Shown here one piece after another: positions 48,906-61,905 of a stretch of DNA of 64,000 bases. The first letter of the stretch is position 1. Every line of letters starts with the position of its first letter. Made by a program: the position numbers and the translations under genes. The notes beneath the pieces are model-generated. The model was given only the letters and a program-made list of their open reading frames with translations. It did not search any database and had not been told where the DNA came from. Where the stretch lies: assembly GCF_036785885.1 (NCBI RefSeq), contig NC_092316.1, positions 51,469,001 to 51,533,000 of the forward strand. The letters run 5' to 3'. Source of the stretch: Coffea arabica (taxonomy: Eukaryota > Streptophyta > Magnoliopsida > Gentianales > Rubiaceae).

Positions 48906-50275
48906 GAAACTTCATTTTTTTTTCTTTTTTTTTTGTGTCAGTATTACTATGTCATCTTCATAGAGATTATTTACTCCGTGGCTACCAAGTTTAAGCATTT
49001 TAATTGGATTTTATGCAGATGCTGATTGTGAAGTCTGATATTAATCTTGGTAACTGTTTTCTTTTCTTCTTCCAGTGCTTTATTTTTTAAAAAAAATTTC
49101 TTTCAACGAGACCTGCATATCCTGAAATTCAATTTTTCTTCCAGTACTGTATCTGAGTATATAAATAGATGATATCCTGAAGGCTTAGCATTCTGCTAAC
49201 ATCATGAAAAATTCATAGTTACTGATATAATTTATTCTTCTAATTCATATTGTAAAGACTTGCTCTACTTTGTTGTACTTCGAAGGGATTATCTGCAGAA
49301 GAAAGGGCCTCTAGCCTCAGAATATGGACTAAAGCTCTTCCTGTTCCTAAAAGTGATGCACTACTAACTTTACATTTCTGCTACTTCCGCATGCCCATTT
49401 CCTGAAGTAATGCATTTCTGGAACAATCAGACCTGTCTGCGTCTGCCAGGTTGGGGGGTTTTCTCCCCTGATTGGTGACCTGTGGATAAAAATCGCATTC
49501 CACTTTCACATTTCGGCCATATTCTTGAAGTTATGTAGGCTGGATGTGGATGTGACAGGGTGCAGTTCTTCAACCTTCTACCGACCTCTGGTAGTGGAAA
49601 TTTCATCAAAGCACTATTTCCGACTCTCATGGTGACCAGTGTCAAGAAAGGCCGCCCTTTCCTGAGAGCACTTCAACCTTGAGATTTCCTGATCCATAGC
49701 ATGCTTTTGTAAGAAACTTAACCTTGCTAATCATGATTTCTAAGTACTTTATATGTGGAGAGCAGTAGTAATCAGCTTAAATTCTTGCCTGCAAGTTTAT
49801 AAACTGTACTGTGAACTTGGAAAGTTCTACACTTTTTGTGCTTGATTAGTTTAAAAAAGTACATAATTGCATATAACCATAGTCCACAGACGTAGGGGAA
49901 TAGTGGAAATGGACATAGCATATGCCATCAGGTGCTAGACGAAGGATCTTGTACGTACGCTCCTTTCATATTTCTGGGACCAGATGTGCCCTTTACCTCA
50001 GGAAAGGGGTTGTCGCAGTGTTGACTGTTTTAACACCTTAGCCGGCCATAGCAAACCTTTTCTAGCCCTTTCTTTTTGTAACCGTTTAAGAGCCAGTGCT
50101 TGCCAGGAATTAGGACTGAGTACCCTTGTGAATTTGCGTATGCATTGGTCACAGATGGAATAAGGTCATAATTGACTAGCTAATTGTGTAACACACCAAA
50201 TTTCTTACAAGATCTGTGGCTAATTTTTCCGACTTTTAAGTGGCCTCAATGATTTCCACATTATGAAAATCTAGT
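48906..50275. other. Intergenic, no recognised gene
   Basis: No supported coding sequence. The small minus-strand frame at 49427-49645 has no motif. Confidence 0.4.
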
Positions 50276-50283
50276 GTTAAAAC

Positions 50284-50841
50284 TAGGGATGGCAACGGGT
50301 TCGGGGCGGGAGACGTTGCCAAAACACTCACCCTGTCCCCGACTCCGTTCCCCCTCCCTGCTGTGCCCCGCTTCTCCAGTGGGTGCTCGCGGGAGATAAT
50401 TTAGTTTTTTTTTCTAGAAGTTTTTATTCAATAGATCAAAACTAAATTCAAAGAATAAAATAAAATACGAAGCTGAAAAAAGTGAAAAAAGAAAAAAAAT
50501 GAAACGAGAAAAGTGTTGAAACAAAATACCAAGAAATTAAGATATTCAATTGGATTTTATAGATAACATTTGGGAATACTCATAGAACACGTAACATATT
50601 TGTGCCAAATATCAATTAGGAATTCGGATAGAAATCGGATAAAGGTTATATTTAGTTGTCAAATATTCTAAATTTATTATTATTAGATTATATAATATAT
50701 TACATTTACTTATATTAATAAATTGAAGCGGGAGACAAGACGGGAAATCGTCCCTGCCCCATTTAAAACAAGCAGAGAAAATTTCCTCCCACCCCCGCCC
50801 TGCCTCAGTACTCGTGGGTGCCCACTTTGGTTGCCATCCTA
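50284..50841. mobile_element. hAT-type MITE, 558 bp
   Basis: Perfect 8-bp target duplications GTTAAAAC (50276-50283 and 50842-50849). Ends TAGGGATGGCAACGGG and, inverted, TAGGATGGCAACC. GC-rich termini around an AT-rich interior, no coding sequence. Confidence 0.9.
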
Positions 50842-51199
50842 GTTAAAACTCGTAAAATTGAAATTCTTGGTTGATTTTTGCTTGAGTATCCCCACCCTCC
50901 CCCCCTCCCCGGCGGGCAAAACTTTTGCAATATGAATTGTCCATTACTAAGGGTTTGTGACGCCATTAATTGGTTTGCACAGACTGTGTTGTCGCAGAAA
51001 TGAAAGATAGCTAGTGATGCATAAGCCTGAAAACGTGCTGCTCATTAATACAGATTCTTTATTTGTTGGGACTGAAATTTGATAGCTAGCCGACCAAGAA
51101 AGCTGATTGGCTTACAATGTGAAGAATGTGTAAAACGGCTGGCACCACAGCCGATGTTCAGCGTGAAAGCTTTGATGAGAAACCAAACCATATCTGATA

Positions 51200-51549
51200 C
51201 TCCCTCCGTCCCGTTTTGTTAGTCTTGATTTTTTTTTCACACAGATTAAGAAAGTGTAATTAATTTGGTTGGAAACATAAATTTAGATTAATAATTTCCT
51301 AAAATACCCTTATGCTAATCACGAAGAGTGCCAATTAATATCAGTTACAGCTAATGGGTTAGTATTGGAAAAGGTCAATGTATTCAATGTAGTGGGTTAG
51401 TATTTAATAACAATATATTAATAACAAGATATTTAATAAGGGTATTTTAGACAATTTGAAAGATGACTACATTTCTTAATGGGAAAGTGGACTACAATTT
51501 GGGACAGACGAAAAAGGAAAACAAGACTATCAAAGTGGGACGGAGGGAG
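51200..51549. mobile_element. Stowaway-like MITE, 350 bp
   Basis: The classic CTCCCTCCGTCCC terminal inverted repeat at both ends with TA target duplications (51198-51199, 51550-51551). Tc1/mariner group, non-autonomous. Confidence 0.92.
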
Positions 51550-51551
51550 TA

Positions 51552-54179
51552 TGTCACAAGCATCATAAATTGTTGAAAATGATTAAATCCCACTCATTGG
51601 TCCTATCCAAGAGATATTATTTGCTTCTTCATTACTCTCGATTCCTTCACACCACGCAATGGTCAAAAAGATCCAATCTAAGTTTAACAACATAATTGTA
51701 AGGCAAAAAAAAAAAAGAGTAATTAAAAATTTCAGAGCCAGGATCTTGTAGATGCTTCGGCTTCACTCTGATTCTCTTCAGTTTCTTCTAGTAAATCATT
51801 AGATATACTGACAATGCAACTGAGTTTGGCATGTACTGTCAAATATATCTGAAGCACTTGTCAAAAGGCTCTGCCAAGATTTGAACTATCTGGAGAACTT
51901 CTGATCTTATTAGAATGAGAACAAACAAAATGGACAGCCACACATCCATGCGAAGGCACATATGGAAGAGTAGAATGGACAGCCACACATCCAATTTAAT
52001 GGGCGTTTGCCTCAAATCCTTTGATGTTTGCCCACTGAGTAATTCTGCACATGAATGAACGTGTCAATAACCATGCAGAATACTTTGATCTTTGCGGCAT
52101 TGAGTTTTTCTAGTTATGGGACAAATTATTTACACAAATTTATCTGCTTGCATCATAAACACATATTTTTTAATCATTTTTATTTCATATACATTACATA
52201 AAAAAAGTGATATAGTAACTTTTTTCGTGTTCTTATTCCAAATAATCTCCTATCCAAACACGCCCATATTGCTCATTTCATCATATGTGACTTAGTTCAA
52301 TAGAATGTTAAAAGATAGCTGGTAGTGTACTGATACTCCAATGGTTATTCATTCCTTGTAATATTATGATAAAAAAAAAAGTAGATATTTTGCATTGTAA
52401 ATGAATTTTGGAGATTTAATTGGTAATTTTTATCTATCCACGATAGATATTTTTCTCGACTAGCTATCAAGTTTGCATGTTTTTACCTTGTTATCTCCTT
52501 TGCAATTGCTTGCTCTTGTTTGGTCTAGAGATTCACCCCCAACTCATGTACAAGTCTAGTTGGACTCTCCCTTTCCCCTATTATAAGAGTAGAGTAGATT
52601 GTTACCGTTAGACGGAAAAAAAAAATCAAAATACTAGCCAATAAACTAACTCCTTACACCATGAGGGTTACATTTGTAATCATCAATTACAGCGATATAT
52701 GACACATATATATATTTTTATTAAGAATTGTTATAACTTTACTGATGCATACTTACACATATTGGTTTTCAACAAATTATCTAGGCAAAAAATTCTCTAT
52801 AACTCAAAATGTAAAAAGAACAATTTTATTTGGTCAGTAGGGGGACAATTATAAATTAATAGGGTACAGATAAAATCTTTTTCAAAAAATTATACGTAAA
52901 ATTGGAGTACTGGCCTGTCAGAAAACTAGAAATTTGGGAAAATTGTGATCTATTTCTCTTCGTCAAAATACAATAAGCTGTGCCTATATAGAGGCTTGTA
53001 CACAAAAATACATTGAATCTAGACTAATGAACCTAGACCTAGACTAATGAACCGACACTAGCTTTTACATAAGGAAAGATATATATAATTGATCCTGACT
53101 AGGCTTTATTGATACAAGAGAATCATATAATTGATACAAGAAACTCGTATGTCGTATTGACATTTTCACTTTAACATGGCCAAAGTTAGCTCCGGCGCTG
53201 GCTGGTAGCAATTCTGGTTCAGCTCACGAGGATGCAAATGCAACTTCTTGTGATGCAACAACTATGGTGGCACACAAATGTGTGGTACAGGGGTTGGCAG
53301 TGTGTGTATATTCATGGCTATTATCAACAGAGAGGATGAAATTTTGACCATGTAGACTAGACTTTGTTAATTTTCTTCACTTGAATGCGTTTGTGGTGTG
53401 CTAGACTACACTGAATTTGTGATCAAGTATTTTTGTGGCTCATGTACTATTCGAGAATGGCAGTATCTGGTTAAGATAGTCATTGCTTTGCAGCTCCCTA
53501 GTTTGTTAAACTTGTCATTGATCTTTTTGCAATATTTGTTGTAGCACTTTTGTGATATTACATGTGTGGTACAAAATCATCGATTAATCTTTTATACACT
53601 GATATTGTATATACTATCATTATTAGATGAACGGTAACTAATCAGAATTTGAATTTAAAATGTAAATTTTGCATATGTATCACGCATCCAATATAATCGT
53701 GATAATTTATATATTGTCAGTGCACATAAGACTAACTATTAACTCATACAAGAAAAAATGTTAAAAATTATTCCTCAATTGCCCATATTTTTTTCCCAAA
53801 AACTAATCTTTTCATGAGTATTAATAGAAAAAAGAAGAAAAGAAAATTAGGGGATCCAATGCTTCTCCCCTCCTACTCTAGCAAAGCTAAATCAGTGATT
53901 ACCAATCACAAGAGACGGAAATGCTGAAAGCTGTGCAAATTAGCAAGGCTAGGCCCTATGAAACTTGCGCTTCAGAACTGGGCCACCTCTATATTCTTTC
54001 ATGGACCTCGATGTTTAGACAAAAAGTTCGTCATTTGCCCACGAAAAGCAAAACCTGGAGTTCAGCGGCCTCGTTGAAAAACCCAACCAGATGAATGAAT
54101 GATAGAATACTGGAGCCCAGGGAAATGTTATATGTCCAAATGCGAAGTCTTCTATAATTTTTCTTCATTTTGGTCATCA
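51552..54179. other. Intergenic with a SINE 3' fragment
   Basis: No gene recognised. 52530-52630 repeats the 3' end of the SINE family ('agagtagagtagattgttaccgtt' then an A-tract). Confidence 0.5.
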
Positions 54180-54188
54180 ATTTAGAAT

Positions 54189-55510
54189 GGGAAATTTGTC
54201 AAATTGGTCCCTAATATTTACCAAAAATACTTTTTTGGTCCCTAACATATAAAATCAGCCAAAATTATCCCTCACATTTAAATTGTGATCCAATTTGGTT
54301 CTAATGCTCATTTCTCCGGTTAAAAATAGCACGCCTCTCTCACGCAATCATATTTTTAGAGGCAAAACAGGAAAACACATTTCATTACCGATTGAAAGTA
54401 AAAGGATAGGGGATCACTTAACTTTGTCACCAGGCAAAGCATCTCCAGTTGCAACACCACCTTCCCGGACACCCACCACCACCTCCTCCTCCTCCTCCTT
54501 GACTAGTTCTTGTTGTTGTTGTTGTTCCAGTTCAGCAGCAGCGGAAAACAGAGGAGGAGGAGCAGCAGCAGCAGCCGGTGATCCTATTAACCTGGCCAGT
54601 ACGACAAAAGACATCCCTCCAAGGACATTGTTTAAGCACCTCAAAACGACGACAGAGCTTTTGAAGAGAAAAGAGGGAAGGCCCTTGGCAAGCAGAAACT
54701 CGATGCCGTTGAGGGCTTGGTATCTGAAGTTGTTGCTGACGACCCAGGTGAGAGCGTTCAAAGGCGTCGGAGGAGGCTTGTTGGGGATCTGGAAATTGGG
54801 ATCCATCTTCTTCCTCATCTTGGTCAGGGCATTGGAGATGGCAGTTCTCACGAGTCCGGCAGCGAAGCCCACGGCTGCAAAGAAAGTGCCTTTGTACACA
54901 AAAGTCCCCATACGACTAAACATGCCGTAAGCCCCCGGCTCGAACATGTGGCTAGAAGGACAGGCGGCGAAAATGGAGGTGAGGCGGCCAGAAGAAGAAG
55001 CCCCCCCAGCCCCGGCGATGCGTGCCAAGAGATACATGAGCAGGAAATTGAGAATGGAGCCGACGACGAGGGTGGAGAAAACGAAATCCAGTTCATTAAG
55101 GCCGAAATTAGGACGAGATGCCATGTCCCCAAGCACGTAGGCCGTCACACTCTACAGCTTTGTCTTCATCATCATCATCACTAACATTTCCAAGTTATGC
55201 TTGTTAATTAAAGGATGCAATTTAGGGTTTCTTGAAACTATAATTTGAGGGGGAAAGGTGAAAAGGGAGTGGTGGTCCCCTATCCTTTTACTTTCAACCG
55301 GTAATGAAATGTGTTTTTCAGTTTTGCCCCTAAAAATATGATCACGTGAGAGAGGCGTGTTATTTTTAGTCGGAAAAATGAGCAAAAACGAGCATTAGGA
55401 CCAAATTGGATCACAATTTAAATGTGAGGGATAATTTTGGCTGATTTTATATGTTAGAGACTAAAAAAGTATTTTTGGTAAATGTTAGGGACCAATTTGA
55501 CAAATTTTCC
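54189..55510. mobile_element. Pack-MULE (Mutator-like element carrying a host gene fragment), 1322 bp
   Basis: Perfect 9-bp target duplications ATTTAGAAT at 54180-54188 and 55511-55519. Terminal inverted repeats of about 235 bp (54189-54420 and 55262-55510), about 93% alike apart from a short indel; the first 19 bases differ at one site. Long inverted repeats with 9-bp duplications define Mutator-like elements. No transposase is present; the interior (54414-55150) is instead a fragment of a RETICULATA-related host gene. The perfect duplication and similar ends suggest a fairly recent insertion that needed a transposase supplied elsewhere. Confidence 0.92.
54414..55124 (-). CDS. Captured RETICULATA-RELATED (DUF3411) gene fragment
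   Basis: 236-codon open frame. The family consists of chloroplast-envelope membrane proteins affecting leaf mesophyll development. Seen: NELDFVFSTLVVGSILNF (residues about 9-26), CPSSHMFEPGAYGMFSRMGTF, a glycine/alanine-rich hydrophobic segment, RKKMDPNFQIPNKPPPTPLN, FRYQALNG and NVLGGMSFVVLARLIGS. This closely matches the C-terminal DUF3411 part of RER3/RER4-type proteins as I remember them. The N-terminal half, including the chloroplast transit peptide, is missing. About five residues expected before the NFRYQ motif appear deleted. The tail after LIGS is low complexity (poly-Ala, Gln and Glu runs), and the stop lies at the edge of the inverted repeat. Homology continues a few codons upstream of this ATG without a start, so the capture was arbitrary. 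Intron-free here. Whether it is expressed is unknown. Confidence 0.8.
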   Translation of the reverse strand: MASRPNFGLNELDFVFSTLVVGSILNFLLMYLLARIAGAGGASSSGRLTSIFAACPSSHMFEPGAYGMFSRMGTFVYKGTFFAAVGFAAGLVRTAISNALTKMRKKMDPNFQIPNKPPPTPLNALTWVVSNNFRYQALNGIEFLLAKGLPSFLFKSSVVVLRCLNNVLGGMSFVVLARLIGSPAAAAAPPPLFSAAAELEQQQQQELVKEEEEEVVVGVREGGVATGDALPGDKVK

Positions 55511-55739
55511 ATTTAGAATCATGCTCTATACATGTGGGATTGGAAAGATGAATTAACATACTCGATACCAGAATTGAGTTTTGCTTGATAAGAGTCTGTT
55601 TCGAGTATGAGTTCATCGGTTAATTAATTCAAAGATTAAGAATACAAAACATTAGTTAAATTTTCAAACCCGCACATTCAACAAAAGCATAGAATGTAAA
55701 ACTCACATGCAACATAAATAAGAAACCATTTGAACTTGA

Positions 55740-56285
55740 TAGGGGTGTGTATCGAATTCGAATTCGGTAATTCGGAAGTTTGAATTCGGAGTTTTTCGGA
55801 ATTTTGGCATAGGAATTACTGACCAATTACGATTTCAAATTCATCAATTCTAATTTCGATTTTGATTTCGAATTCAATTCGGAATTCGGTAAATTCCGAA
55901 TTCGGAAACCTTTTTTCTTTTTTGTTAGATGGATTGCTATATAATATAAATTTTATATTGCATATATTATAAGAAATATTATTATATATAAATATATTAT
56001 AAAAATATTATTACATATATATATACATATTATAAAACGAAATTGAAATAAAAAATATTATAATATATATAAATAAATAAATATTAACATATATATTATA
56101 AAATGAAATTGAAATCGAAAATTCCGATTTCAAAAACTTCATTGCCGAATTCAAACCAAATTCACATAATTCGAAATCGAAAATTCCGGATTCTGTGCCA
56201 AATTCTGAATTACCGATTTCGAAATTTCCGAATTCAATTCGAATTCGGTCGGTAAATCGGAATTTTTCGATTTTGCACACCCCTA
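55740..56285. mobile_element. hAT-type MITE, 546 bp
   Basis: Ends TAGGGGTGTGTATCGAA and, inverted, TAGGGGTGTGCAAAATCGA. 8-bp flanks GAACTTGA (55732-55739) and GAACTCGA (56286-56293), one mismatch. The interior is dense in 'gaattcgg' motifs that pair across the element. Confidence 0.85.
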
Positions 56286-56293
56286 GAACTCGA

Positions 56294-57948
56294 CTAACAA
56301 ATTAAATTAGTAAAATTTGAATACAATTTTATAATCATCGAAACCAACGAATACTTGCATTGCAAAGTATTTGATTCACTTAAACTCATTTAGAATCTTA
56401 TTTGCACTCGTTGTACATGTCCAAATACATACATTGAAAAATTATGTTTTTCCTTACTTAAAAAAAAAGACCAAAAAGAAAGAAAAGAAGATCTACATGC
56501 TAATTTAAGCATGCAGACAGATTTCATTGACTATCAATACAATTCTTATGGTTTCGAGAAAAAAAAAAGTAGGATTGAAAAGAAAATGTGTGCTTATAAC
56601 CATCAAGTATACAACCTTTGACTATCAATACAAATCTTATCGTTTTGATGAAAAAAAGTAGGGTTGAAAAGAAGCCAATACGTGGCCAAGTCACAATTTT
56701 TTGCACGTCCTTTGCTCCACTAAGCTCTTCAGTACACAATACTTTGATCTACCATCATGGACGAAGCTTGGTTTTGCCAATCCAATTTGCTGTCAGAAAA
56801 ACAATTGAACAGATTTTGCTGTCAAATTTTGAAAGAATCCTCACTGCTAATTGTTTTGATTGCTTTTTCTCGAATAGTGCATCAGCCTTGTTCTCGCTTG
56901 CTGTAGGCATTGCAAAATTTCACTATGCAAAGTAATTACAAAAAATAATAATAATAATAATAAGCATCAGCAAAAACTAATTTTTAGTTGATTATAAATT
57001 TTAATTTTTTAAGTTATTAAAAATCTATAATTTAAACACAATAATAAAAAAGAACATGATAAAAAATATAATTATTCAAAATCAGAATATATAATCAGTT
57101 ACAATAATCAATCAAGAACAAGTGCTACGACTCGTCAATCCTTCTTCTTTTGTTTTTTGGGTGCTGGTCCCAAAAGCACAATCATTAAAACTACAGTTTT
57201 TGAGAAGCCAGCCAAGAAAACAAAATAAACCTCAGCTCAATGCAAATATACAATAGAATTATAGCAAGTATTTCAAGAAATATTACCGAGTCTCTCCTTT
57301 TTTTTTTTTCTCCTTTTGTTCCTGATTCGCGAAAAGAATATTTGTATTTTTTTTTTTTTGGGGATATTAGCAAATGCAGTGCAGTATAATATCTAAAACT
57401 AATCGAATCCTTAGAAATTCCCTCTAAAGAGCCTTCGCGGCCAAAACATTCCCATGGCTAATTATCAAAAACCTGACCAAACCACGTAATGGATTTTCTT
57501 TCTGCGTGAAGAACAAAGAATGAGATAAGGAGCATTAGTCTTTTGAGACTTTGATCGACTGTACTTTAGCTCCAAAGTAGCTTTTCCGACCAATCTTTTT
57601 CGATATGGAACATTTTGCTAGGATGTATTAGATGTATCCAGATCAGTATTAAGTCAGATTCTAGCAATGATTCGGGAACTTGTTCAACTTGATTTTTGTT
57701 TACACTTGGAGCTCTAATGTCCTTTTTAAGGAGATAACGATAAATCGGAACGTACACTTGATGCTTTTAACGAGCACCATATATTCTGCCTATTAATCAT
57801 TCATGCACCAACCCAATCCACAATACGACTTTATACGATTAATAAAAACTTTTGAGGAATTTTACCCTTGAAAAACCATTCACAAGACAATTTGACAAAG
57901 ACTTCTTTCATATTTCCTTTTCTTTTTCTTTTTCTTTTTTGGTAGAAT
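56294..57948. other. Intergenic, no recognised gene
   Basis: AT-rich. Two near-repeats at about 56525-56590 and 56620-56680 ('gactatcaatacaa.tctta.ggttt'). No coding sequence supported. Confidence 0.4.
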
Positions 57949-57954
57949 TCTACT

Positions 57955-58272
57955 TGCCTTTTTTGTATCCAAATTCTCACTTTTATTTCTAAACTTTAAT
58001 AAGGAATGCTTTAATGCTTAAACTGTAAAATTTGCCTCACTTAAGTAACATCATCAAGGAAGTGAGACAAAATTTATACCTAAGTGGCATACTTTAGGGG
58101 CTGAATTGGAGCAATTTTTATATATTAGGGATTAAAACAGACAAGTTCTATACATTAGAGTTTAAAGTATGACAAATTTTATAATTTAGGAATTAAAGTG
58201 TCTTATTTTAAAGTTTAAAAATCAAAGTGAGAATTCGGGTATAATTAAAGGGTACAAAGTAAAATTAACCCT
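57955..58272. mobile_element. Long-TIR MITE, probably Mutator-like
   Basis: 'ccaaattctcacttttatttctaaacttt' near 57968 and its inverted partner near 58240 pair over some 80 bp. The style matches MULE-derived MITEs; the target duplication is not clear. Confidence 0.45.
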
Positions 58273-58331
58273 TAATTGAATTTGGCCTAGAAATTTTGTG
58301 CGAGAGATTGACCAAGGATGAATGGCGAGTA

Positions 58332-58829
58332 TGACTGCAAACGAGTCGAGTCGAGTTGAGTTTTGAACTTATCGAGACGAGCTCGACTTAATAATAAGTG
58401 GGCTCGAGCTTGAACTCGAGCTCGACTCGACCAAGGAAAAGGTAGGCTCGAACTCTACTCGACAAGGCTAGCGAGCTGTAGCTCGATTTCTGGCTCGCGA
58501 GCAGGTCAAATTGTCAGCTCGTAACGTGACTCGAAATTCTGACTCGTGAGCTCGAATTTTTGGAAATTAATCTAATAAAAATAACAAATAATTATTTTTC
58601 TTAATAAATAATAAAATATTAGGAATATATATATAATTTTATTATTAAAATTAATATATATATATATATATATACTCGAACTCGCGAGTTAATGAAATTA
58701 ATATTTTGAACTCAAACTCGAGTGCGAGTTCGATTTTGCCAGCTCGAACTCGACTCGAGTTCAATATTAATCGAACTCGAGTCGAGTTTTGACACAAGCG
58801 ACTCGCGAGCGATTCGATTTGTCTGCACC
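58332..58829. mobile_element. Fold-back MITE rich in 'gagctcgag' motifs
   Basis: 'tgcaaacgagtcgagtcgag' at the left and 'tgcagacaaatcgaatcgct' (inverted right end) pair. The interior is packed with ctcgag/gctcga palindromes around an AT-rich core with (TA)n at about 58652-58672. Small open frames over the right half are artefacts. Confidence 0.55.
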
Positions 58830-61431
58830 CCCGATGGCGAGAAAGGGGGGCTGTATGAGGAGCACCGAGGAGCCATGGTGGGAAGGACAAGGCAAAGAGG
58901 TGTCGAGTGGCGATAGGCTAATATCACCTAACAGCTGACTTCATTTCATTGATGCACCCAAACCTCGCATTGTTGACCCTTTAATAGTGGAATGGTCATT
59001 AGTGGAATCCACCGATTTTGATGATTAAACTTGGCTTATTTCTTAATGAATTTAAAACTTTAGTCAGACCTCATTTGCGATTGCAGTACTTCTGATAAAA
59101 AAAACACTTTTCAGTGTTAGAATTGTTTTTAAGGTGTTTCGTGAATATCATTCCATATAATTAGAAGTAAAACTTTTGGTATGAAAACTATTTTTAGTAA
59201 AAACTCAAATTTGATGCTTATATAGTAACTTTTATTATTTAAAAAATAAAATATTAAATTTAATTATTTTATCCTATATTATAAATTAAATAAAAAGATA
59301 AATACATTTAAAATTTTTTAAATTACACATTACCCAATACAATAAACATTTATTGAACTATATCTCCAAACAGTAAATTTAAAAGCACTTAAAAACTTAA
59401 TAAGTATTTTTATTAAAAATTATATTAGATAAGCGCTTTTCAATAAATTATCGTAATTCCCAACGAGCCCTCAGTTTAGTATATTTCTTTTTTTTTTTTT
59501 TACACTCAAGTCGAGATTAAAAATGTTTATTTCTCATATGTATTTCTTGAAACTTAATAAATGCGTATAAAATCACTTTTTTGTCGAATAAAACACAAAA
59601 AAGTTGCTTCACTTTGGTTTGGTTAATTTACAAAATGATCTACTATTTTTATCCTAGCTCCAGCCAAGTTAGGTCGAAGCCTCATCAAGATTTACTCGTA
59701 TTTTCCCTATCACTATAACCTTTTAACTCAATTTCCTAATCCTCTTTGCAAGTAAACGTCGTATCGATTAAAAAAGGGGGCAAAAAGAAAAAGTGTGATC
59801 TGAAGTTTTAAGTCGCGGCCTCTGAATTTAGACAAACCCTATTGGTTTCTCTTTTTTTTTTTTTTAATGGCAGAAATAAAAGAAAATTTCTGATGCTCTC
59901 TCATTCCCCACTCTTAGACAGCGATAGATTGGACAAAATGAATTGTTTTATACTTGCTTTCTCTGCTGCCTTGTTGTCATGTACACCAACGTTACATCGG
60001 TTGCCATTTACAACATTGTCCTTGCATTTGCCATTTTAGACTTTGTTTTGTGAGTTTATTATAAATGGGTTGAAAAACGAACTAAACTACTCGATACTTG
60101 AATCGAACTCGCCTTGATAAGAGCTTGCTCAAGTTTGATTCGCCAATTAGTCAAACCAATTTTGAGCAGGATTTTATGTTTAATACCATTCAAGTTCGAT
60201 AAAAGAACTCGTTTAAACTCGATTCGACAAATAAACAGATCAAACTTGAACATAATTTCAAACTCATTAAAATAATCAAACAAATTTGAACATTGGGGTG
60301 TTCGGGTTGATTGGACTTGTCTAAACCCCTAATTACTAAGAACATTATGCCAGGAATGGATACTTTTGTAGTTTTCATTTATTAGATTTTTTGTTTCATT
60401 ATTTAAAGTTTAGGGTTTAGGTTGAATCCTGTACACCAAGGTTTTTACTTGAAGAATCTATACAACTCTTGATGTTCTTGTTATCATCCAAGCATAAGAA
60501 GAGCTAAAAAGAGAAAATGTGAAAAAAGGTTTGTTTAACCTACTCTTTTGATGTCTAGAAAGCCTTAATTCTACAAAGGTTAGAAATAATTATCATAAAA
60601 CTTTTGTAATTTAACCGTGCGATACGAATTTCTTATAGTTTCAAAATCATTAAGTTCATAGGCTAATCAATTCCACATGAGATTAGGTTCACATTATATG
60701 AGTGCCTAATGTATAGACAAAAACTTGCTAAGTAAACTTAAGGATGAAAGTTGGGTTCTGAGATCTTTTATGTCTGCTCACTTAATTAATTGATTTCTTA
60801 ACAAAAATTATATATTACTTATCCATAGTTTCATGTAATTATCTAAATTTAAAGACTTAAACTTAGTATTAAATACGAAATAAATAGGTTTTATCAAGTA
60901 TCGTGACTCAAAGCATGTTGCATACCGCCAATGAGCATATATGTGGCTATTTCTCTAGTCAAGCAAATTTTTGAAGGATTACGGTGATGTGTGTTGATTT
61001 TACACTTAATTTTGACGGATGGTAATATAATTAGAAATTAGTCTTTGATGCTCAAAATATGGATTAATAGCTATTGTTTTCTTTCTTCTTTTTTTTTTTT
61101 TTTTTTTTTTTTTGCTTCTGTAAATATACTAACATCACTAGAGTAGCTACTACTAAATGTTGTCATTTTCCGTATGCTATAAGAAACTGACATAGGGGTG
61201 CACTAATTTTGTATGTTTTTTTTTTAAGGAAATTGATTAAAATACTAATGTACTCCATCCAAAACCATAGCAATGTGAAAACCACTAAATAGTTAACAGA
61301 TATCTCTTTGAATATTAGTCTGCTTTGGATTTCAACTCCGCTGAGCTTACAAGTTACTTTACTTAAGCAACTCGATAGCCATTTCTCCATTTTAGTGAAC
61401 AAGAAATTCACAAATTCCTTGTAGACGCTTA
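58830..61431. other. Intergenic, no recognised gene
   Basis: No supported gene. About 60060-60330 carries degenerate 'aactcgattcga' motifs like the previous MITE and is probably an older relative. T-tract at 61089-61113. Confidence 0.4.
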
Positions 61432-61701
61432 GGATGCGTTTGATAAAACTGAAATCCGAAAACTAAAATTTAAAGTCTAAATCTATTACGTTGCGGAATT
61501 ATTAAGTACTAATTTGATACATTTAAGTGTATATCATACTAAGTGATAAATAAATAGTTTATCACTTATTTTTTAAAATAAATTTTCTTTAGAAAATTCA
61601 GTACTATTTAATTAATTTAGATGCTCTATTTTTTATTATAAAACGCGCGTTTCAACATATTAAGACGTGAATATATTAAATTTAAGTCCTCAAACAGCGT
61701 C
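61432..61701. mobile_element. Tourist-like MITE, copy 3
   Basis: 270 bp, flanked by TTA (61429-61431 and 61702-61704). Ends GGATGCGTTTGATAAAACT and, inverted, GACGCTGTTTGAGGAC. Same family as copies 1 and 2. Confidence 0.8.
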
Positions 61702-61905
61702 TTACTTAATAAGAGATCAAATGTGTTAGAGCGGGGCATTATGGTCATTAAACTCAGTTGACAATAGTAAGCAGATCTAAGAATTCCCAAAAATGTTAGC
61801 CGCACAGCTGCTAGGGCCTACTCATGTCTTCTTAGTTCGAAACCACTATCAATATCATATCATTTTATTTGCCATCAAAGTCTTTCATTTCACAAAGCCC
61901 CTAAC

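Noticed and set aside
54295-55184. Plus-strand frames opposite the RETICULATA-like fragment
   Set aside because: Shadows of the GC-richer captured coding sequence; only the minus strand shows family motifs.
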